From Enterococcus faecalis 13-SD-W-01 (GTDB taxonomy: Bacteria > Bacillota > Bacilli > Lactobacillales > Enterococcaceae), in the NCBI GenBank assembly GCA_000415185.1, contig KE351647.1:250528-314527 (forward strand): a stretch of 64,000 nucleotides of DNA, read 5' to 3'. Under the pieces are notes generated by a model, which made no database searches, was not told the origin of the DNA, and saw only the letters and a program-made list of their open reading frames with translations. Positions 10,684 through 20,117 of this stretch are shown piece after piece (position 1 is the stretch's first letter; every line of letters begins with the position of its first letter). The position numbers and the translations under genes are program-made.

Positions 10684-12768
10684 TTATTCAGCTTTGCCGC
10701 CGTTTTTCTTAATAATTTCCTCTTGGACAGATTTTGGTACATCTTCATAGTGGTCAAATACCATCATAAATGTACCGCGTCCTTGAGTTGCTGAACGCAA
10801 TGTTGTAGCGTAACCGAACATTTCAGCCAATGGTACGATCGCATTAACGATTTGTGAGTTACCGTGTGCTTCCATACCTTCAACGCGTCCGCGTCGGCTT
10901 GTTACGTGTCCCATGATATCACCTAAGTAATCTTCTGGAACAGTGATCGTTACTTTCATCATTGGTTCTAAAATTACAGGACGTGCGTGTTTTGCAGCAG
11001 CTCTTAAAGCCATAGATGCAGCAACACGGAACGCTGTTTCATTGGAATCGACATCATGGTATGAACCATCGTAAAGTTTTGCTTTGATATCCACTAATGG
11101 GTAACCAGCAAGAACCCCGTTGTTCATTGATTCTTCTAAACCTTTTTCGACAGCTGGGATGTATTCACGAGGAACCACACCACCGACGATTGCGTTTTCG
11201 AATTCGAATCCTTTACCTTCTTCGTTTGGTGTAAATTCAACCCATACGTGACCGTATTGACCTTTACCACCAGACTGACGTACAAATTTACCTTCAGCTT
11301 TAGTAGCTTCACGGAATGTTTCGCGGTAAGAAACTTGAGGCGCACCTACGTTTGCTTCAACTTTGAATTCACGTTTCATACGGTCTACTAAAACGTCCAA
11401 ATGCAATTCACCCATACCAGAGATAACTGTTTCACCAGTTTCAACGTTTGTTTCAACGCGGAATGATGGATCTTCTTCAGCAAGTTTTTGTAGAGCGACA
11501 CCCATTTTATCTTGGTCAGCTTTTGATTTAGGTTCAACAGCGACTTGGATAACTGGGTCAGGGAATTCGATTGACTCAAGAATAACTGGTGCATCTAGCG
11601 CACATAGAGTATCCCCTGTTGTTGTATCTTTCAATCCAACAGCAGCAGCAATATCACCTGAGTACACTTTGTCAATTTCTTGACGTGTATTCGCGTGCAT
11701 TTGCAAGATACGTCCAATACGTTCTTTTTTGCCTTTAGAAGCGTTCAATACGTATGAACCACTTTCAAGGACACCAGAATATACACGGAAGAAAGTTAGA
11801 CGACCTACGAATGGGTCAGTCATTACTTTAAACGCTAATGAAGCGAAAGGAGCTTCGTCATCAGCTGGACGTGTTGTTTCTTCGTCTGTTTTTGTATCGA
11901 TACCTTTGATAGCTTCAATATCAAGCGGTGAAGGCAAGTAATCAAGAACAGCGTCCAACATTAATTGAACCCCTTTATTCTTGAATGCAGAACCGGCTAA
12001 TACTGGGAAGAACTCAACGTTGATTGTTGCACGGCGGATACCAGCAACTAATTCTTCTTGAGTGATTTCTTCGCCATCTAGATATTTCATCATTAGTTCT
12101 TCGTCTGTTTCAGCAACAGCTTCGACTAATTTTTCACGCCATTCATTTGCTTGGTCTACATATTCTTCAGGGATTTCAGTTTCCTGAATATCTGTTCCTA
12201 AGTCATTTGTGTAGATTTCAGCTTTCATTTTTACCAAGTCGATGATACCAGTAAAGTTATCTTCAGAACCGATTGGCAATTGGATTGGATGAGCGTTTGC
12301 TTGCAAGCGATCATGCAATGAGTTTACTGAGTATAAGAAGTCCGCACCGATTTTATCCATTTTATTACAGAATACGATACGAGGCACTTTGTACTCAGTT
12401 GCTTGGCGCCAAACTGTTTCAGTTTGAGGCTCAACACCTGATTGGGCATCAAGAACGGTTACCGCCCCATCCAATACACGTAGAGAACGTTGTACTTCGA
12501 TTGTGAAGTCCACGTGTCCAGGTGTGTCGATGATATTTACGCGATAGCCTTTCCACTGCGCAGTAGTAGCAGCAGATGTAATTGTGATACCACGTTCTTG
12601 TTCTTGTTCCATCCAGTCCATTTGTGAAGCACCTTCGTGGGTTTCACCAATTTTATGGATTTTACCAGTGTAATACAAGATACGCTCTGTTGTTGTAGTT
12701 TTACCTGCATCAACGTGAGCCATGATACCAATATTACGAGTTTTTTCTAACGAAAATTCTCTTGCCAT
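10684..12768 (-). CDS. fusA: Elongation factor G
   Basis: 694 aa, full length. The GTPase motifs are [19 protein letters not shown] (P-loop), DTPGHVDFT and NKMDKIGAD. Domain IV and V sequences ([32 protein letters not shown]) are intact. EF-G drives translocation and ribosome recycling and is the fusidic acid target. It is transcribed with rpsL and rpsG, with tuf downstream. Confidence 0.98.
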   Translation of the reverse strand: MAREFSLEKTRNIGIMAHVDAGKTTTTERILYYTGKIHKIGETHEGASQMDWMEQEQERGITITSAATTAQWKGYRVNIIDTPGHVDFTIEVQRSLRVLDGAVTVLDAQSGVEPQTETVWRQATEYKVPRIVFCNKMDKIGADFLYSVNSLHDRLQANAHPIQLPIGSEDNFTGIIDLVKMKAEIYTNDLGTDIQETEIPEEYVDQANEWREKLVEAVAETDEELMMKYLDGEEITQEELVAGIRRATINVEFFPVLAGSAFKNKGVQLMLDAVLDYLPSPLDIEAIKGIDTKTDEETTRPADDEAPFASLAFKVMTDPFVGRLTFFRVYSGVLESGSYVLNASKGKKERIGRILQMHANTRQEIDKVYSGDIAAAVGLKDTTTGDTLCALDAPVILESIEFPDPVIQVAVEPKSKADQDKMGVALQKLAEEDPSFRVETNVETGETVISGMGELHLDVLVDRMKREFKVEANVGAPQVSYRETFREATKAEGKFVRQSGGKGQYGHVWVEFTPNEEGKGFEFENAIVGGVVPREYIPAVEKGLEESMNNGVLAGYPLVDIKAKLYDGSYHDVDSNETAFRVAASMALRAAAKHARPVILEPMMKVTITVPEDYLGDIMGHVTSRRGRVEGMEAHGNSQIVNAIVPLAEMFGYATTLRSATQGRGTFMMVFDHYEDVPKSVQEEIIKKNGGKAE

Positions 12769-12846
12769 TTTCTTACTCCTCTCTCTATTTAAATCGATTG
12801 TAAATTGACTTTCTGCTGTTGTTTAAACCAACAGGCAGAGAGGATC

Positions 12847-13317
12847 TTACCAACGATAATGAGCAAATGCGCGGTTCGCGTCTGCCATTTTGTGTGTGTC
12901 TTCGCGTTTTTTAACAGAAGCACCAGTGTTATTGGCTGCATCCATGATTTCTTTCGCTAGACGTTCTTCCATTGTATGTTCTCCGCGTAGGCGAGCATAG
13001 TTCACTAACCAGCGTAGAGCTAAAGTGATACGACGTTCTGGGCGAACTTCAACTGGTACTTGATAGTTAGAACCCCCAACACGACGTGCTTTAACTTCAA
13101 GAACAGGCATAATGTTGTTCATTGCTTGTTCGAAGACTTCTAATGGATCATTACCTGTAGATTCTTTGATGATTTCAAAGGCTTTATAGATAATTTTTGA
13201 TGCAGTCCCGCGTTTTCCGTCAACCATTACACGGTTGATCAAGCGAGTTACTAATTTTGAGTTATAAATAGGATCTGGTAAAACATCACGTTTTGCAACA
13301 GGACCTTTACGTGGCAT
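12847..13317 (-). CDS. rpsG: Ribosomal protein S7
   Basis: 156 aa. It starts [20 protein letters not shown] and contains [17 protein letters not shown]. It ends with [15 protein letters not shown], the usual S7 tail. S7 nucleates the 30S head and in E. coli is the repressor of the str operon. It lies between rpsL and fusA. Confidence 0.97.
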   Translation of the reverse strand: MPRKGPVAKRDVLPDPIYNSKLVTRLINRVMVDGKRGTASKIIYKAFEIIKESTGNDPLEVFEQAMNNIMPVLEVKARRVGGSNYQVPVEVRPERRITLALRWLVNYARLRGEHTMEERLAKEIMDAANNTGASVKKREDTHKMADANRAFAHYRW

Positions 13318-13388
13318 CCGTAACTCCTCCTTCCGAAATAGTTCTGCTTATTAAAATAAGTCAGTTTGTTTGATTGATTTGATTAAAT

Positions 13389-13802
13389 TTATGCTTTAGG
13401 TTTTTTAGTACCGTATTTAGAACGGCTTTGTTTACGATCGTTAACACCAGCAGTATCTAGTGCACCACGAACGATATGATAACGTACCCCTGGTAAGTCT
13501 TTTACACGTCCACCGCGTAGCAATACAACGCTGTGTTCTTGTAAGTTATGACCGATACCTGGAATATAAGCAGTAACTTCAATCAAGTTTGACAAACGAA
13601 CACGAGCATATTTACGCAAAGCTGAGTTCGGTTTTTTAGGTGTCATTGTTCCCACACGTGTAGCTACCCCACGTTTTTGAGGAGAGTTCACGTTTGTTTG
13701 AGTTTTCTTGAAACTGTTATATCCTTTGTTCAATGCTGGTGAATTTGATTTTTCCACCTTTGATTTACGAGGTTTACGTACTAATTGGTTAATTGTAGGC
13801 AT
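13389..13802 (-). CDS. rpsL: Ribosomal protein S12
   Basis: 137 aa starting [19 protein letters not shown]. The decoding-centre loops [17 protein letters not shown] and the [13 protein letters not shown] region keep the lysines that are replaced in streptomycin-resistant mutants, so the allele looks sensitive. First gene of the str operon (rpsL-rpsG-fusA, then tuf). Confidence 0.97.
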   Translation of the reverse strand: MPTINQLVRKPRKSKVEKSNSPALNKGYNSFKKTQTNVNSPQKRGVATRVGTMTPKKPNSALRKYARVRLSNLIEVTAYIPGIGHNLQEHSVVLLRGGRVKDLPGVRYHIVRGALDTAGVNDRKQSRSKYGTKKPKA

Positions 13803-13878
13803 TCCTTGTTTTCCTCCTTCCTCGATTCGCTTCTAGTTCCACACATCCAGGTGGTTCTTTTTTTGCGATAAAAAATAA

Positions 13879-13919
13879 ATGCAATCTTCCTGCATTTTAT
13901 CAAATTATGCTTTGATAAA
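13879..13919 (-). promoter_or_regulatory. rpsL leader hairpins
   Basis: In the roughly 165-nt leader, a perfect 9-bp stem (TTTATCAAA at 13896-13904 with TTTGATAAA at 13911-13919, 6-nt loop) is followed by a second small hairpin (13879-13895, ATGCA/TGCAT). No T-run is attached. Such tandem hairpins before a ribosomal operon could serve attenuation or autogenous control; this is inference. Confidence 0.45.
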
Positions 13920-13968
13920 CAGTCAGCACGTCTCCATACGAGAGACCTGTAGATAAAGCACCTTTGTT

Positions 13969-13997
13969 AGGATAGCATGATTACTTTCGTCTGTCAA
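13969..13997 (-). promoter_or_regulatory. Promoter of the rpsL-rpsG-fusA operon
   Basis: A consensus -35 TTGACA (minus strand, 13992-13997), a 17-base spacer and -10 TATCCT (13969-13974). It is the strongest promoter match in the interval between rpsL and rpiA and points towards rpsL. Confidence 0.8.
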
Positions 13998-14110
13998 CTT
14001 CTCCAAAAACATTTTTTTAAACAAAGAAAACACGCAAGTAAGTATATCTTTTTATTGATAGAACCGCTAAAATAGCTTTGAAAACTTAAATCAAAAGGTG
14101 GAGCGTAAAT

Positions 14111-14788
14111 ATGAACTTAAAACAAAACGCCGGCATCGAAGCGGCGAAATATGTCAAAGATGGTATGGTCGTCGGACTTGGCACAGGGTCTACAGCCTAT
14201 TATATGGTTGAAGAACTAGGCCGCCGTGTCAAAGAAGAAGGTTTAAGCATTATCGGCGTGACTACTTCCTCTGCTACTAAAGAGCAGGCAGAAGCTTTAG
14301 AAATACCATTGAAGAGTATCGATGATGTTGATCATGTTGACTTGACGATTGACGGCGCAGATGAGATCAGTGAAGATTTCCACGGTATCAAAGGCGGCGG
14401 CGCGGCCCTTCTTTTTGAAAAAATCGTTGCTTCTTATTCTAATGAGATTATCTGGATCGTTGACGAATCCAAATTAGTTACAAAACTTGGCGCATTTCCT
14501 TTACCTGTTGAAGTGATTCCTTATGGTTCGCAGCAGCTGCTTCGGATTTTCAAAGAAAAAAACTATGATCCTTCCTTACGTTTAGATGAGCACGGTTTCC
14601 CTATTTTGACAGACAGCGGACACTACATCATTGACTTGCACCTTCAAACCATTGAGGAACCAGAGAAACTAGCTCACTATCTAGACAGCTTGGTCGGCGT
14701 AGTCGAACACGGTTTATTCCTAAGCCTTGTTTCAACAGTGATCGTCGGAAGTGAAGCTGGCGTGAAAACACTGCACTCTTCTCATTAA
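14111..14788 (+). CDS. rpiA: Ribose-5-phosphate isomerase A
   Basis: 225 aa. It interconverts ribose-5-phosphate and ribulose-5-phosphate in the pentose phosphate pathway. Family motifs are the phosphate-binding GLGTGST (about residue 23), TIDGADEIS (about residue 80), the [14 protein letters not shown] block and [10 protein letters not shown], which contains the catalytic region. The length is normal. AAGGTGGAG precedes the ATG at 14111. It is the first plus-strand gene after the divergent rpsL operon. Confidence 0.93.
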   Translation: MNLKQNAGIEAAKYVKDGMVVGLGTGSTAYYMVEELGRRVKEEGLSIIGVTTSSATKEQAEALEIPLKSIDDVDHVDLTIDGADEISEDFHGIKGGGAALLFEKIVASYSNEIIWIVDESKLVTKLGAFPLPVEVIPYGSQQLLRIFKEKNYDPSLRLDEHGFPILTDSGHYIIDLHLQTIEEPEKLAHYLDSLVGVVEHGLFLSLVSTVIVGSEAGVKTLHSSH

Positions 14789-14905
14789 AAATTTGATTTA
14801 GAAGCAAAAACACGCACATGGCCGCTATTATTTTCTGCCAGAATGTGCTACATTTTTACTATTATATATATGAACAATAAAAAACACTGCTAGAAAGGAA
14901 CCACT

Positions 14906-15484
14906 ATGAAAATTATTGGTTATGCTCGTACGACTATCAATGATCAGAATCTAACCGAGCAAATCGACAGACTCTCTGCATTCGGATGTCAGGAGATTTT
15001 CCACCACGCTTATGACGATCAAGAAAAATTGATGGAGGAACTGCTGGAAACAGTGATACAAGAAATGCAGCCAGGAGATACACTTGCTGTATGCCAACTT
15101 CATCGTTTAGGGAAATCGACGCGTCAGCTGACAGAGTTGACAGAGTTTTTCAAAAAAAATGAACTGCATCTTGTTAGTTTAGATGAGGAATTAGATACTC
15201 GGAAACCAATGGGGAAAATCTACTTCCAGCTGATGGCTGGTTTGGCCGATATGGAATGTGCGTTGATCAAAGAACGAACTCTTGTAGGCTTGAACGAAGC
15301 ACGTAAAAAAGGGAAAATCGGCGGCAGGCCAAAAATCGATCCAAAAACGATCAAGAAAATACGTCAGCTTTACTATGAGAAAAAAGAAACGATCCAATTC
15401 ATTTCTGCAAAATGCGGCGTTTCCGTGGGGACTTGTTATAAGTACATCAATCTTTCAGAAGAAGAACTTCCGCAATTATTTTAA
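14906..15484 (+). CDS. Serine recombinase (resolvase family) with Thr in place of the catalytic Ser
   Basis: 192 aa with the resolvase layout: N-terminal catalytic domain (IGYARTTINDQNLTEQIDRL), the HRLGKST segment at 66-72, the MGKIYFQLMAGLADMECALIKERT helix region and a C-terminal helix-turn-helix (ISAKCGVSVGTCYKYI). In gamma-delta type resolvases the nucleophile is Ser10 in ARVST. Here residue 10 is Thr (ARTTI), and the usual Arg after HRLG is Lys70. Arg8 and Arg67 are kept. It may be catalytically weak or inactive and act only as a DNA-binding protein. No transposon ends are visible around it. Confidence 0.8.
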   Translation: MKIIGYARTTINDQNLTEQIDRLSAFGCQEIFHHAYDDQEKLMEELLETVIQEMQPGDTLAVCQLHRLGKSTRQLTELTEFFKKNELHLVSLDEELDTRKPMGKIYFQLMAGLADMECALIKERTLVGLNEARKKGKIGGRPKIDPKTIKKIRQLYYEKKETIQFISAKCGVSVGTCYKYINLSEEELPQLF

Positions 15485-15534
15485 ATATCTTATAAGAGGT
15501 TGAATAAAGAAAGCGAAAAAAACTTCACTTTGAC

Positions 15535-15571
15535 AAAGAGGCTGGCAAGGGTATTGCTAGCCTCTTTTTTT
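15535..15571 (+). terminator. Terminator after the recombinase gene
   Basis: A hairpin of AGAGGCTGGCAA and TTGCTAGCCTCT around GGGTA, followed by T7. It lies about 50 bases after the recombinase stop, on the plus strand. Confidence 0.85.
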
Positions 15572-15654
15572 GAAGAATTCTGGTCCAAGTTTTGAAAACC
15601 AGCTTTTCTTCTCTTCCCTACTTCTGTAAAAGCAGAATTCTTATCTATTTTACA

Positions 15655-15684
15655 TTGGAAATTTAGTCAAAAAAATTGTACAAT
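15655..15684 (+). promoter_or_regulatory. Promoter of gpmA
   Basis: TTGGAA (15655-15660), an 18-base spacer and TACAAT (15679-15684), about 50 bases upstream of the gpmA ATG. Confidence 0.6.
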
Positions 15685-15736
15685 AGCAAAGGAATTGAAA
15701 ATTTCAGAAACTATATTATTTAAAGGAGAGCTAAAT

Positions 15737-16423
15737 ATGCCAAAATTAGTTTTTTCTCGTCATGGACTTAGCGAATGGAATGCGCTAAATCAATTCACTG
15801 GCTGGGCTGACGTAAACTTAGCACCAGAAGGAATCGAAGAAGCAAAAGAAGGCGGACGCAAAATCAAAGAAGCTGGAATCGAATTTGATATTGCCTACAC
15901 TTCTGTTTTAACTCGCGCAATCAAAACATGTAACTTGATTTTAGAACATTCTGACCAACTTTGGGTACCTCAAGTTAAATCTTGGCGCTTAAACGAACGT
16001 CACTATGGTCAATTACAAGGATTGAACAAAAAAGAAACTGCTGAAAAATACGGAGACGATCAAGTACACATCTGGCGTCGTTCTTACGATACTCTTCCTC
16101 CATTAATGGACGAAAACGATGAAGGTTCAGCAGTAAACGACCGTCGTTACTCAATGTTAGACAAACGCGATATCCCTGGTGGAGAAAACTTGAAAGTTAC
16201 TCTAGAACGTGCATTGCCATTCTGGCAAGATGAAATCGCACCAGCTTTGTTAGATAACAAAACTGTTTTAGTTGCTGCACATGGTAACTCTCTACGCGCT
16301 TTAGCTAAACACATTGAAGGTATTTCAGACGAAGATATCATGGATCTTGAAATCCCAACAGGTCAACCACTTGTTTATGAATTAAACGATGACCTAACAG
16401 TAGCTAAAAAATACTACTTATAA
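15737..16423 (+). CDS. gpmA: 2,3-bisphosphoglycerate-dependent phosphoglycerate mutase
   Basis: 228 aa starting [20 protein letters not shown]. The RHG phosphohistidine motif, [20 protein letters not shown] and the second catalytic histidine in [11 protein letters not shown] are present. It interconverts 3- and 2-phosphoglycerate in glycolysis. An upstream in-frame ATG at 15695 overlaps promoter sequence; GGAGAG before 15737 decides the start. Confidence 0.96.
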   Translation: MPKLVFSRHGLSEWNALNQFTGWADVNLAPEGIEEAKEGGRKIKEAGIEFDIAYTSVLTRAIKTCNLILEHSDQLWVPQVKSWRLNERHYGQLQGLNKKETAEKYGDDQVHIWRRSYDTLPPLMDENDEGSAVNDRRYSMLDKRDIPGGENLKVTLERALPFWQDEIAPALLDNKTVLVAAHGNSLRALAKHIEGISDEDIMDLEIPTGQPLVYELNDDLTVAKKYYL

Positions 16424-16427
16424 GATA

Positions 16428-16470
16428 GTAAAAAAAGCAGTTCCAGTCTTCGGACTGGGCTGCTTTTTTT
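16428..16470. terminator. Bidirectional terminator between gpmA and nanE
   Basis: A GCAG..CCAGTC-TTCG-GACTGG..CTGC hairpin with a stable TTCG loop, flanked by A7 on one side and T7 on the other. It can therefore end both gpmA (+) and nanE (-). Confidence 0.9.
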
Positions 16471-16508
16471 GTTTTTCTCAGCTATGTTTCTCTCTTTGAT
16501 TTTTTCTC

Positions 16509-17201
16509 CTAGCTCAAAGCTTGGATAAATCGTTCGGTGATCTCTTTTGGCCGCGTGATGGCTCCGCCGACAACGATTCCCGCCACACCTAATGATTGGA
16601 TTTCTTTTGCCTGTTCCGGTGTATGGATCTTGCCTTCCGCGATCACACAAACATCTGCTTCAAGCAATTGTTTGATGAGTCCAATATCTGGACCTTCTGT
16701 TTGCAGACCACTTTCGTTTGTATAGCCGCTTAATGTCGTTCCTACAAAATCAACGCCTGCTTGATATGCATTGAGTCCTTCTTCAAAGGTAGCGATATCT
16801 GCCATCAGTAGTTGATTCGGATATTTTTCTTTGACTTTCTTGATGAATTCATTGATTGACAATCCATCATGACGTTTTCTCAATGTACAATCCAACGCTA
16901 TTACTTCTACCCCTTCAGCAGCTAGTTCGTCGATTTCTTGCATCGTTGCAGTGATGAACGGCTCTTCTGGCGGATATTCTCTTTTGATGATCCCAATGAT
17001 TGGCAAATCGACTTTTTCTTTGATTTGTCGTATGTCTCGAATCGAGTTTGCACGGATACAAGCTGCTCCAGCTTCTTTTGCCGCTAATGCTAGCAAAGGC
17101 ATCACTCCCCCAGCTTCTGTATATAGCGGTTCTCCAGGTAAAGCTTGGCAAGAAACGATAAGCCCTCCGTTGATTGCTTCTAAAAATGCTGCTTTTTCCA
17201 T
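16509..17201 (-). CDS. nanE: N-acetylmannosamine-6-phosphate 2-epimerase
   Basis: 230 aa TIM-barrel enzyme converting ManNAc-6-P to GlcNAc-6-P in sialic acid and amino-sugar catabolism. Motifs: [15 protein letters not shown] near the N-terminus, [24 protein letters not shown] and [13 protein letters not shown] with the catalytic Lys/Glu region. The open frame continues to a GTG at 17255, but [10 protein letters not shown] at 17201 matches the family start. It stands alone here, without nanA, nanK or a transporter. Confidence 0.9.
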   Translation of the reverse strand: MEKAAFLEAINGGLIVSCQALPGEPLYTEAGGVMPLLALAAKEAGAACIRANSIRDIRQIKEKVDLPIIGIIKREYPPEEPFITATMQEIDELAAEGVEVIALDCTLRKRHDGLSINEFIKKVKEKYPNQLLMADIATFEEGLNAYQAGVDFVGTTLSGYTNESGLQTEGPDIGLIKQLLEADVCVIAEGKIHTPEQAKEIQSLGVAGIVVGGAITRPKEITERFIQALS

Positions 17202-17336
17202 ACTCCAAAACGCTCCAATCTTATCACTTGATACAGTTTTTCTTTCTAAAATCACTATAGCACACGCTTACATGGTTGTAAAAATCAATTCAATCAAGCT
17301 TTTCCTAATTTTAATAAGGCTCATCACTCATTTAAC

Positions 17337-18071
17337 TTATATAAATACAAATAATATCCCTGAGAAAATAGTGCCTAAGAGAAAATACTTGATACTCCCT
17401 TCACCGCCGTCAGGTAATTCAAATTTGATAATATTCATAAGCAATGCTCCTGTGATAAGAGCTTCGATTGAAATAACTACATAATAAGGCAGCGTGAAAG
17501 CCATTGAGAGAACAGCACCTGTGAAAATACTCAATGAAAGTAAAAATCTGCCAATTTTATTGTATAATTCGCCATGATGATGATATAACGTCCAATCGTT
17601 CATCAAAAAATGCAGTCCGAAAGCAAGAAAATAGGTCGCTATGTAAAACCGCTCAGAAAGCGTATTGGCAATCACAATATAACCAATCATTAAATTATAG
17701 ACCATATGAAAGGAGATATCCGACCAGAAAAAAGCATTTTTGGCACTAGCTATATCTTTTTTCTCTAAAACCATAAATGTTCTTTCGTCTATTTTGTAGG
17801 CCACGTAGCTTCCAACTAAGCCTACCAATACGATTGCATAAATCGTATGCGTATAAAAAACACCCGTCTCCCAAGCAAATTCCTTAACTAAAATTGTTTG
17901 AAAATAAGCTAAATGCGGCAATAAGTGAACAATTGCATAGGATATACCTACTCCGGCAGCAAGAGAACTCATTACCTGAACATTTAATTTTCGGGATAAA
18001 AAAAAGTTGGAACTTAAGTGGATAAAAATAAAACCTGCCACGATGATAAAATTCACTAAATTTTCTGCCAT
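17337..18071 (-). CDS. Multi-pass membrane protein, ZIP-like by eye
   Basis: 244 aa, almost entirely hydrophobic helices (about seven or eight). Histidines and acidic residues occur inside or beside membrane segments (SYAIVHLLPHLAYF; SDISFHMVYNLMIGY; LHFLMNDWTLYHHHGELY), which recalls ZIP-family metal permeases. The full ZIP signature HNFPEG is not visible, so the assignment is weak. A GTG start at 18101 is also possible; neither start has a well-spaced ribosome binding site. It is convergent with nothing obvious and seems monocistronic. Confidence 0.6.
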   Translation of the reverse strand: MAENLVNFIIVAGFIFIHLSSNFFLSRKLNVQVMSSLAAGVGISYAIVHLLPHLAYFQTILVKEFAWETGVFYTHTIYAIVLVGLVGSYVAYKIDERTFMVLEKKDIASAKNAFFWSDISFHMVYNLMIGYIVIANTLSERFYIATYFLAFGLHFLMNDWTLYHHHGELYNKIGRFLLSLSIFTGAVLSMAFTLPYYVVISIEALITGALLMNIIKFELPDGGEGSIKYFLLGTIFSGILFVFI

Positions 18072-18167
18072 AATACGTGTTGTTTGTTCCCTTTCTTTCA
18101 CTTCTCGATTTTTCTAAGTTTCTATTTTATTGTTAACTTTTTTGTGATCCACCCAAAAGAAACCGTG

Positions 18168-18686
18168 CTAAACTCGCTTAACAGAAAAAAGATAGTGCGG
18201 CATATCGACACCACGATAATGCTTGATGAATTCTCCTTCTATTTTCATGCCATTTCGCAGAGCAACATTTTGTGAGGCGCTGTTGCTGTCACGGATGATT
18301 GAGTAAACTTTCTCAGCGTTCAATGTGTCAAAAGCATACTCTTTGCAAGCAGCCGCTGCTTCTGCTGCATAACCGTGATGCCAGAATGCTTTCTGGAAAA
18401 GGTAGCCTATTTCAAGAACCTTTTGCCCATTGTAATTTTGCATCGTCAGCCCGCATTGCCCAATCATTTCGCCTGTTTCTTTTAAAAGGACTGCCCATAA
18501 GCCAAAGCCGTATTCTTTATAATTGCGGAGCTGTTTATCTAGCCATTCTTGTGTTTCAGCATCAGAAAAAGCGCCTTCATAAGCATACATGACAGCTGGA
18601 TCTTGTAGTATTTTACGTAAAGAAGAGTAATCAGATTGTTTCATTTCGCGTAAACACAATCTGTTTGTTTCAATCCTAACAACCAT
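18168..18686 (-). CDS. GNAT family N-acetyltransferase (RimJ/RimL type)
   Basis: 172 aa. It starts MVVRIETNRLCLREMKQSDY, the usual Acetyltransf_3 opening. The acetyl-CoA loop is in FWHHGYAAEAAAACKEYAF (QxxGxG/A-like), followed by SIIRDSNSASQNVALRNGM, the late GNAT helix. The substrate cannot be told from the sequence. It is probably monocistronic. Confidence 0.85.
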   Translation of the reverse strand: MVVRIETNRLCLREMKQSDYSSLRKILQDPAVMYAYEGAFSDAETQEWLDKQLRNYKEYGFGLWAVLLKETGEMIGQCGLTMQNYNGQKVLEIGYLFQKAFWHHGYAAEAAAACKEYAFDTLNAEKVYSIIRDSNSASQNVALRNGMKIEGEFIKHYRGVDMPHYLFSVKRV

Positions 18687-18752
18687 TTATATATACCTCC
18701 AATCCAATGCGACACTATAATAGATTATAGCAGACTGCTCTTTGAAAGCGAA

Positions 18753-18781
18753 TTTTTATTCTATTTTAGCTATGTTATAAT
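18753..18781 (+). promoter_or_regulatory. Promoter of the type I toxin
   Basis: A perfect -10 TATAAT (18776-18781) with a weak -35 TTTTTA 17 bases upstream. It points towards the toxin, leaving an mRNA leader of about 90 nt, as is common for type I toxins. Confidence 0.5.
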
Positions 18782-18876
18782 AATGGGAACAGTAAAGTTT
18801 AATGACGGTGGCGACTTCTGAAAGGTGGTGGTGCTTATGAATGTAAGTGCTGAAATCTATGAAAGGAGTAAGCCTT

Positions 18877-18981
18877 TTGTCTGCATATGAGACGATCCAG
18901 ACGATTCTAGGCTTTGGTATGTTTACCATTGCTTTGATCAGTGTGGTTGTGAACATGCTTAAAGACGACAAAAAGAAATAA
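18877..18981 (+). CDS. Type I toxin, holin-like (Hol_Tox / Fst-type small membrane peptide)
   Basis: 34 codons from a TTG start: MSAYETIQTILGFGMFTIAL, then SVVVNMLKDDKKK. A single membrane helix with a charged Lys-rich tail is the hallmark of the putative holin-like toxins (PF16935 as I recall). AAAGGAG lies eight bases before the TTG; an in-frame ATG at 18859 would add six residues. The 3' end is overlapped by a convergent promoter and a shared hairpin, the standard type I toxin-antitoxin layout. The peptide is expected to damage the membrane when its antisense RNA is lost. Confidence 0.85.
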   Translation: MSAYETIQTILGFGMFTIALISVVVNMLKDDKKK

Positions 18982-19086
18982 CCGTCACTTTAGCGAGGGT
19001 CGGTTATTTCTCAGTAAATAATTAGTCTAAGCCGCCGTTCTTTAAACGGTGCTGTCGGGGAGTTGTTTGCGCAACTCCTCTTTCGT
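18980..19086 (-). ncRNA. Antisense antitoxin RNA of the type I system
   Basis: A minus-strand promoter faces the toxin. The RNA would run about 105 nt, through repeated GTTGCGCAAAC-type and AACGGCGGC-type segments, to the hairpin AAATAACCG/CGGTTATTT that is shared with the toxin mRNA (about 18975-19012). This convergent arrangement with a common terminator resembles RNAI/RNAII of the fst locus. The transcript ends are inferred. Confidence 0.7.
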
Positions 19087-19091
19087 TGTTA

Positions 19092-19120
19092 ATTATAGCA
19101 ACAAAACACCCTTTTTACAA
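19092..19120 (-). promoter_or_regulatory. Promoter of the antitoxin RNA
   Basis: On the minus strand, TTGTAA (19115-19120), exactly 17 bases, TATAAT (19092-19097). It is much stronger than the toxin promoter, as expected for an excess antitoxin RNA. Confidence 0.75.
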
Positions 19121-19145
19121 TCACAATGACAAATGAATAATTCTC

Positions 19146-19311
19146 ATGAAAGGTATGTTCCTGTCTAAAAAAGCAACCAGTCATTCACTTTAGCGAGTCT
19201 GACTGGTTGCTTTCATTCGTAATTAAAAATTGCTGCCGTCTTAAACGGTGCTATCGGGTAATTGTTTGCGCAACTCCTCTTTCGTTGTTGATTACTCCCA
19301 CAAAACAATTT
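19146..19311 (+). pseudogene. Second, gutted copy of the type I toxin-antitoxin locus
   Basis: The sequence repeats the neighbouring locus: ATGAAAGG and a CTGTCT correspond to the toxin start. The reading then jumps straight to an AAAAAAGCAACC..CACTTTAGCGAG segment matching the toxin's 3' end, so the membrane-helix codons are missing. The antitoxin part (AAACGGTGCTATCGGG, TTGTTTGCGCAACTCCTCTTTCGTTG) is retained, but its -10 box has decayed (AGTAAT-like instead of TATAAT). Confidence 0.75.
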
Positions 19312-19331
19312 CTAAACAAAGGTTAGATAGA

Positions 19332-19904
19332 TTATTGAACACGTGGTTCTGAATTATCTTTTACGCGTTGTGCGCCTTTGTCTACTGCATGTTTTGCTTT
19401 GTTTGTTTGCTTAGAAGCAAATTCGCCAGTTGCTTTGGCTGCGCCTGTTACTTTATCTTGAACTGTTTGGCTGTCTTTTTCATATTCTGCTACTGTTTTG
19501 ATGTCTACTACATTGACATTTACTTCAATAACATCTAAATGAGTCATGTTTTTGACTTCTCGGCCAATCAATTCTTTCATTTCATCATAGATTTTTTCGA
19601 TATCTTTTCCGTATTCAACCACAACATCCATATCTACAGCTACTTGTTTCTTACCTACTTCTGTTTCGATACCGGCTGTAAGGTTGTCAGTGTTCACTAA
19701 TTTTTCAGCAATATTAGAGAAGAATCCGCCGTCAACTGTCAATAAGCCGTCTACGTTTTCTAATGCGATCCCGATGATTTTTTGGATTACCTTGTCTTCA
19801 TAAGTCAATTCACCATTCATAGATGAGTTCCCCATTTCATTTGTTTGTGTGTTACCTGGTGTTACTCTAGAAATATTTACGTTTTTGTTGTCTTCGAATG
19901 CCAT
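19332..19904 (-). CDS. gls24: Gls24/Asp23 family alkaline-shock / general stress protein
   Basis: 190 aa. The Asp23 domain (about residues 33-145) starts with LTYEDKVIQKIIGIALENVDG and includes VDMDVVVEYGKDIEKIYDEM and VIEVNVNVVDIKT. A low-complexity charged tail rich in Lys, Thr and Ala follows. In enterococci Gls24 is linked to bile salt and starvation resistance, and in staphylococci Asp23 is anchored to the membrane by AmaP. Here amaP and a DUF2273 gene lie directly upstream in the same operon. Confidence 0.93.
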   Translation of the reverse strand: MAFEDNKNVNISRVTPGNTQTNEMGNSSMNGELTYEDKVIQKIIGIALENVDGLLTVDGGFFSNIAEKLVNTDNLTAGIETEVGKKQVAVDMDVVVEYGKDIEKIYDEMKELIGREVKNMTHLDVIEVNVNVVDIKTVAEYEKDSQTVQDKVTGAAKATGEFASKQTNKAKHAVDKGAQRVKDNSEPRVQ

Positions 19905-19916
19905 AATCGTTTCCTC

Positions 19917-20105
19917 CTAAGATTTAAAAATATTATCTAATAAATGTGTTTGTTTTAGATAAAAGCCGATACCAAGTCCTATGGCTGCCATTATCAATAA
20001 CAGCAGTGTTTTGAAAAAACCAACCGTTATCCATAAGATCCCTAATATCAAACCTAATCCGCCGAAAATAATTGGAAGTTTGTATTTAGAAAAAAATTCA
20101 TTCAT
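19917..20105 (-). CDS. DUF2273 small membrane protein
   Basis: 62 aa with two hydrophobic helices (IIFGGLGLILGILWITVGFF and LLLLIMAAIGLGIGFYL). Proteins of this family stand between amaP and asp23/gls24 genes, exactly as here, and are thought to help membrane attachment. The spacing to both neighbours is about 12 bases, so it is co-transcribed. Confidence 0.85.
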   Translation of the reverse strand: MNEFFSKYKLPIIFGGLGLILGILWITVGFFKTLLLLIMAAIGLGIGFYLKQTHLLDNIFKS

Positions 20106-20117
20106 TCAAGCCCCTCC

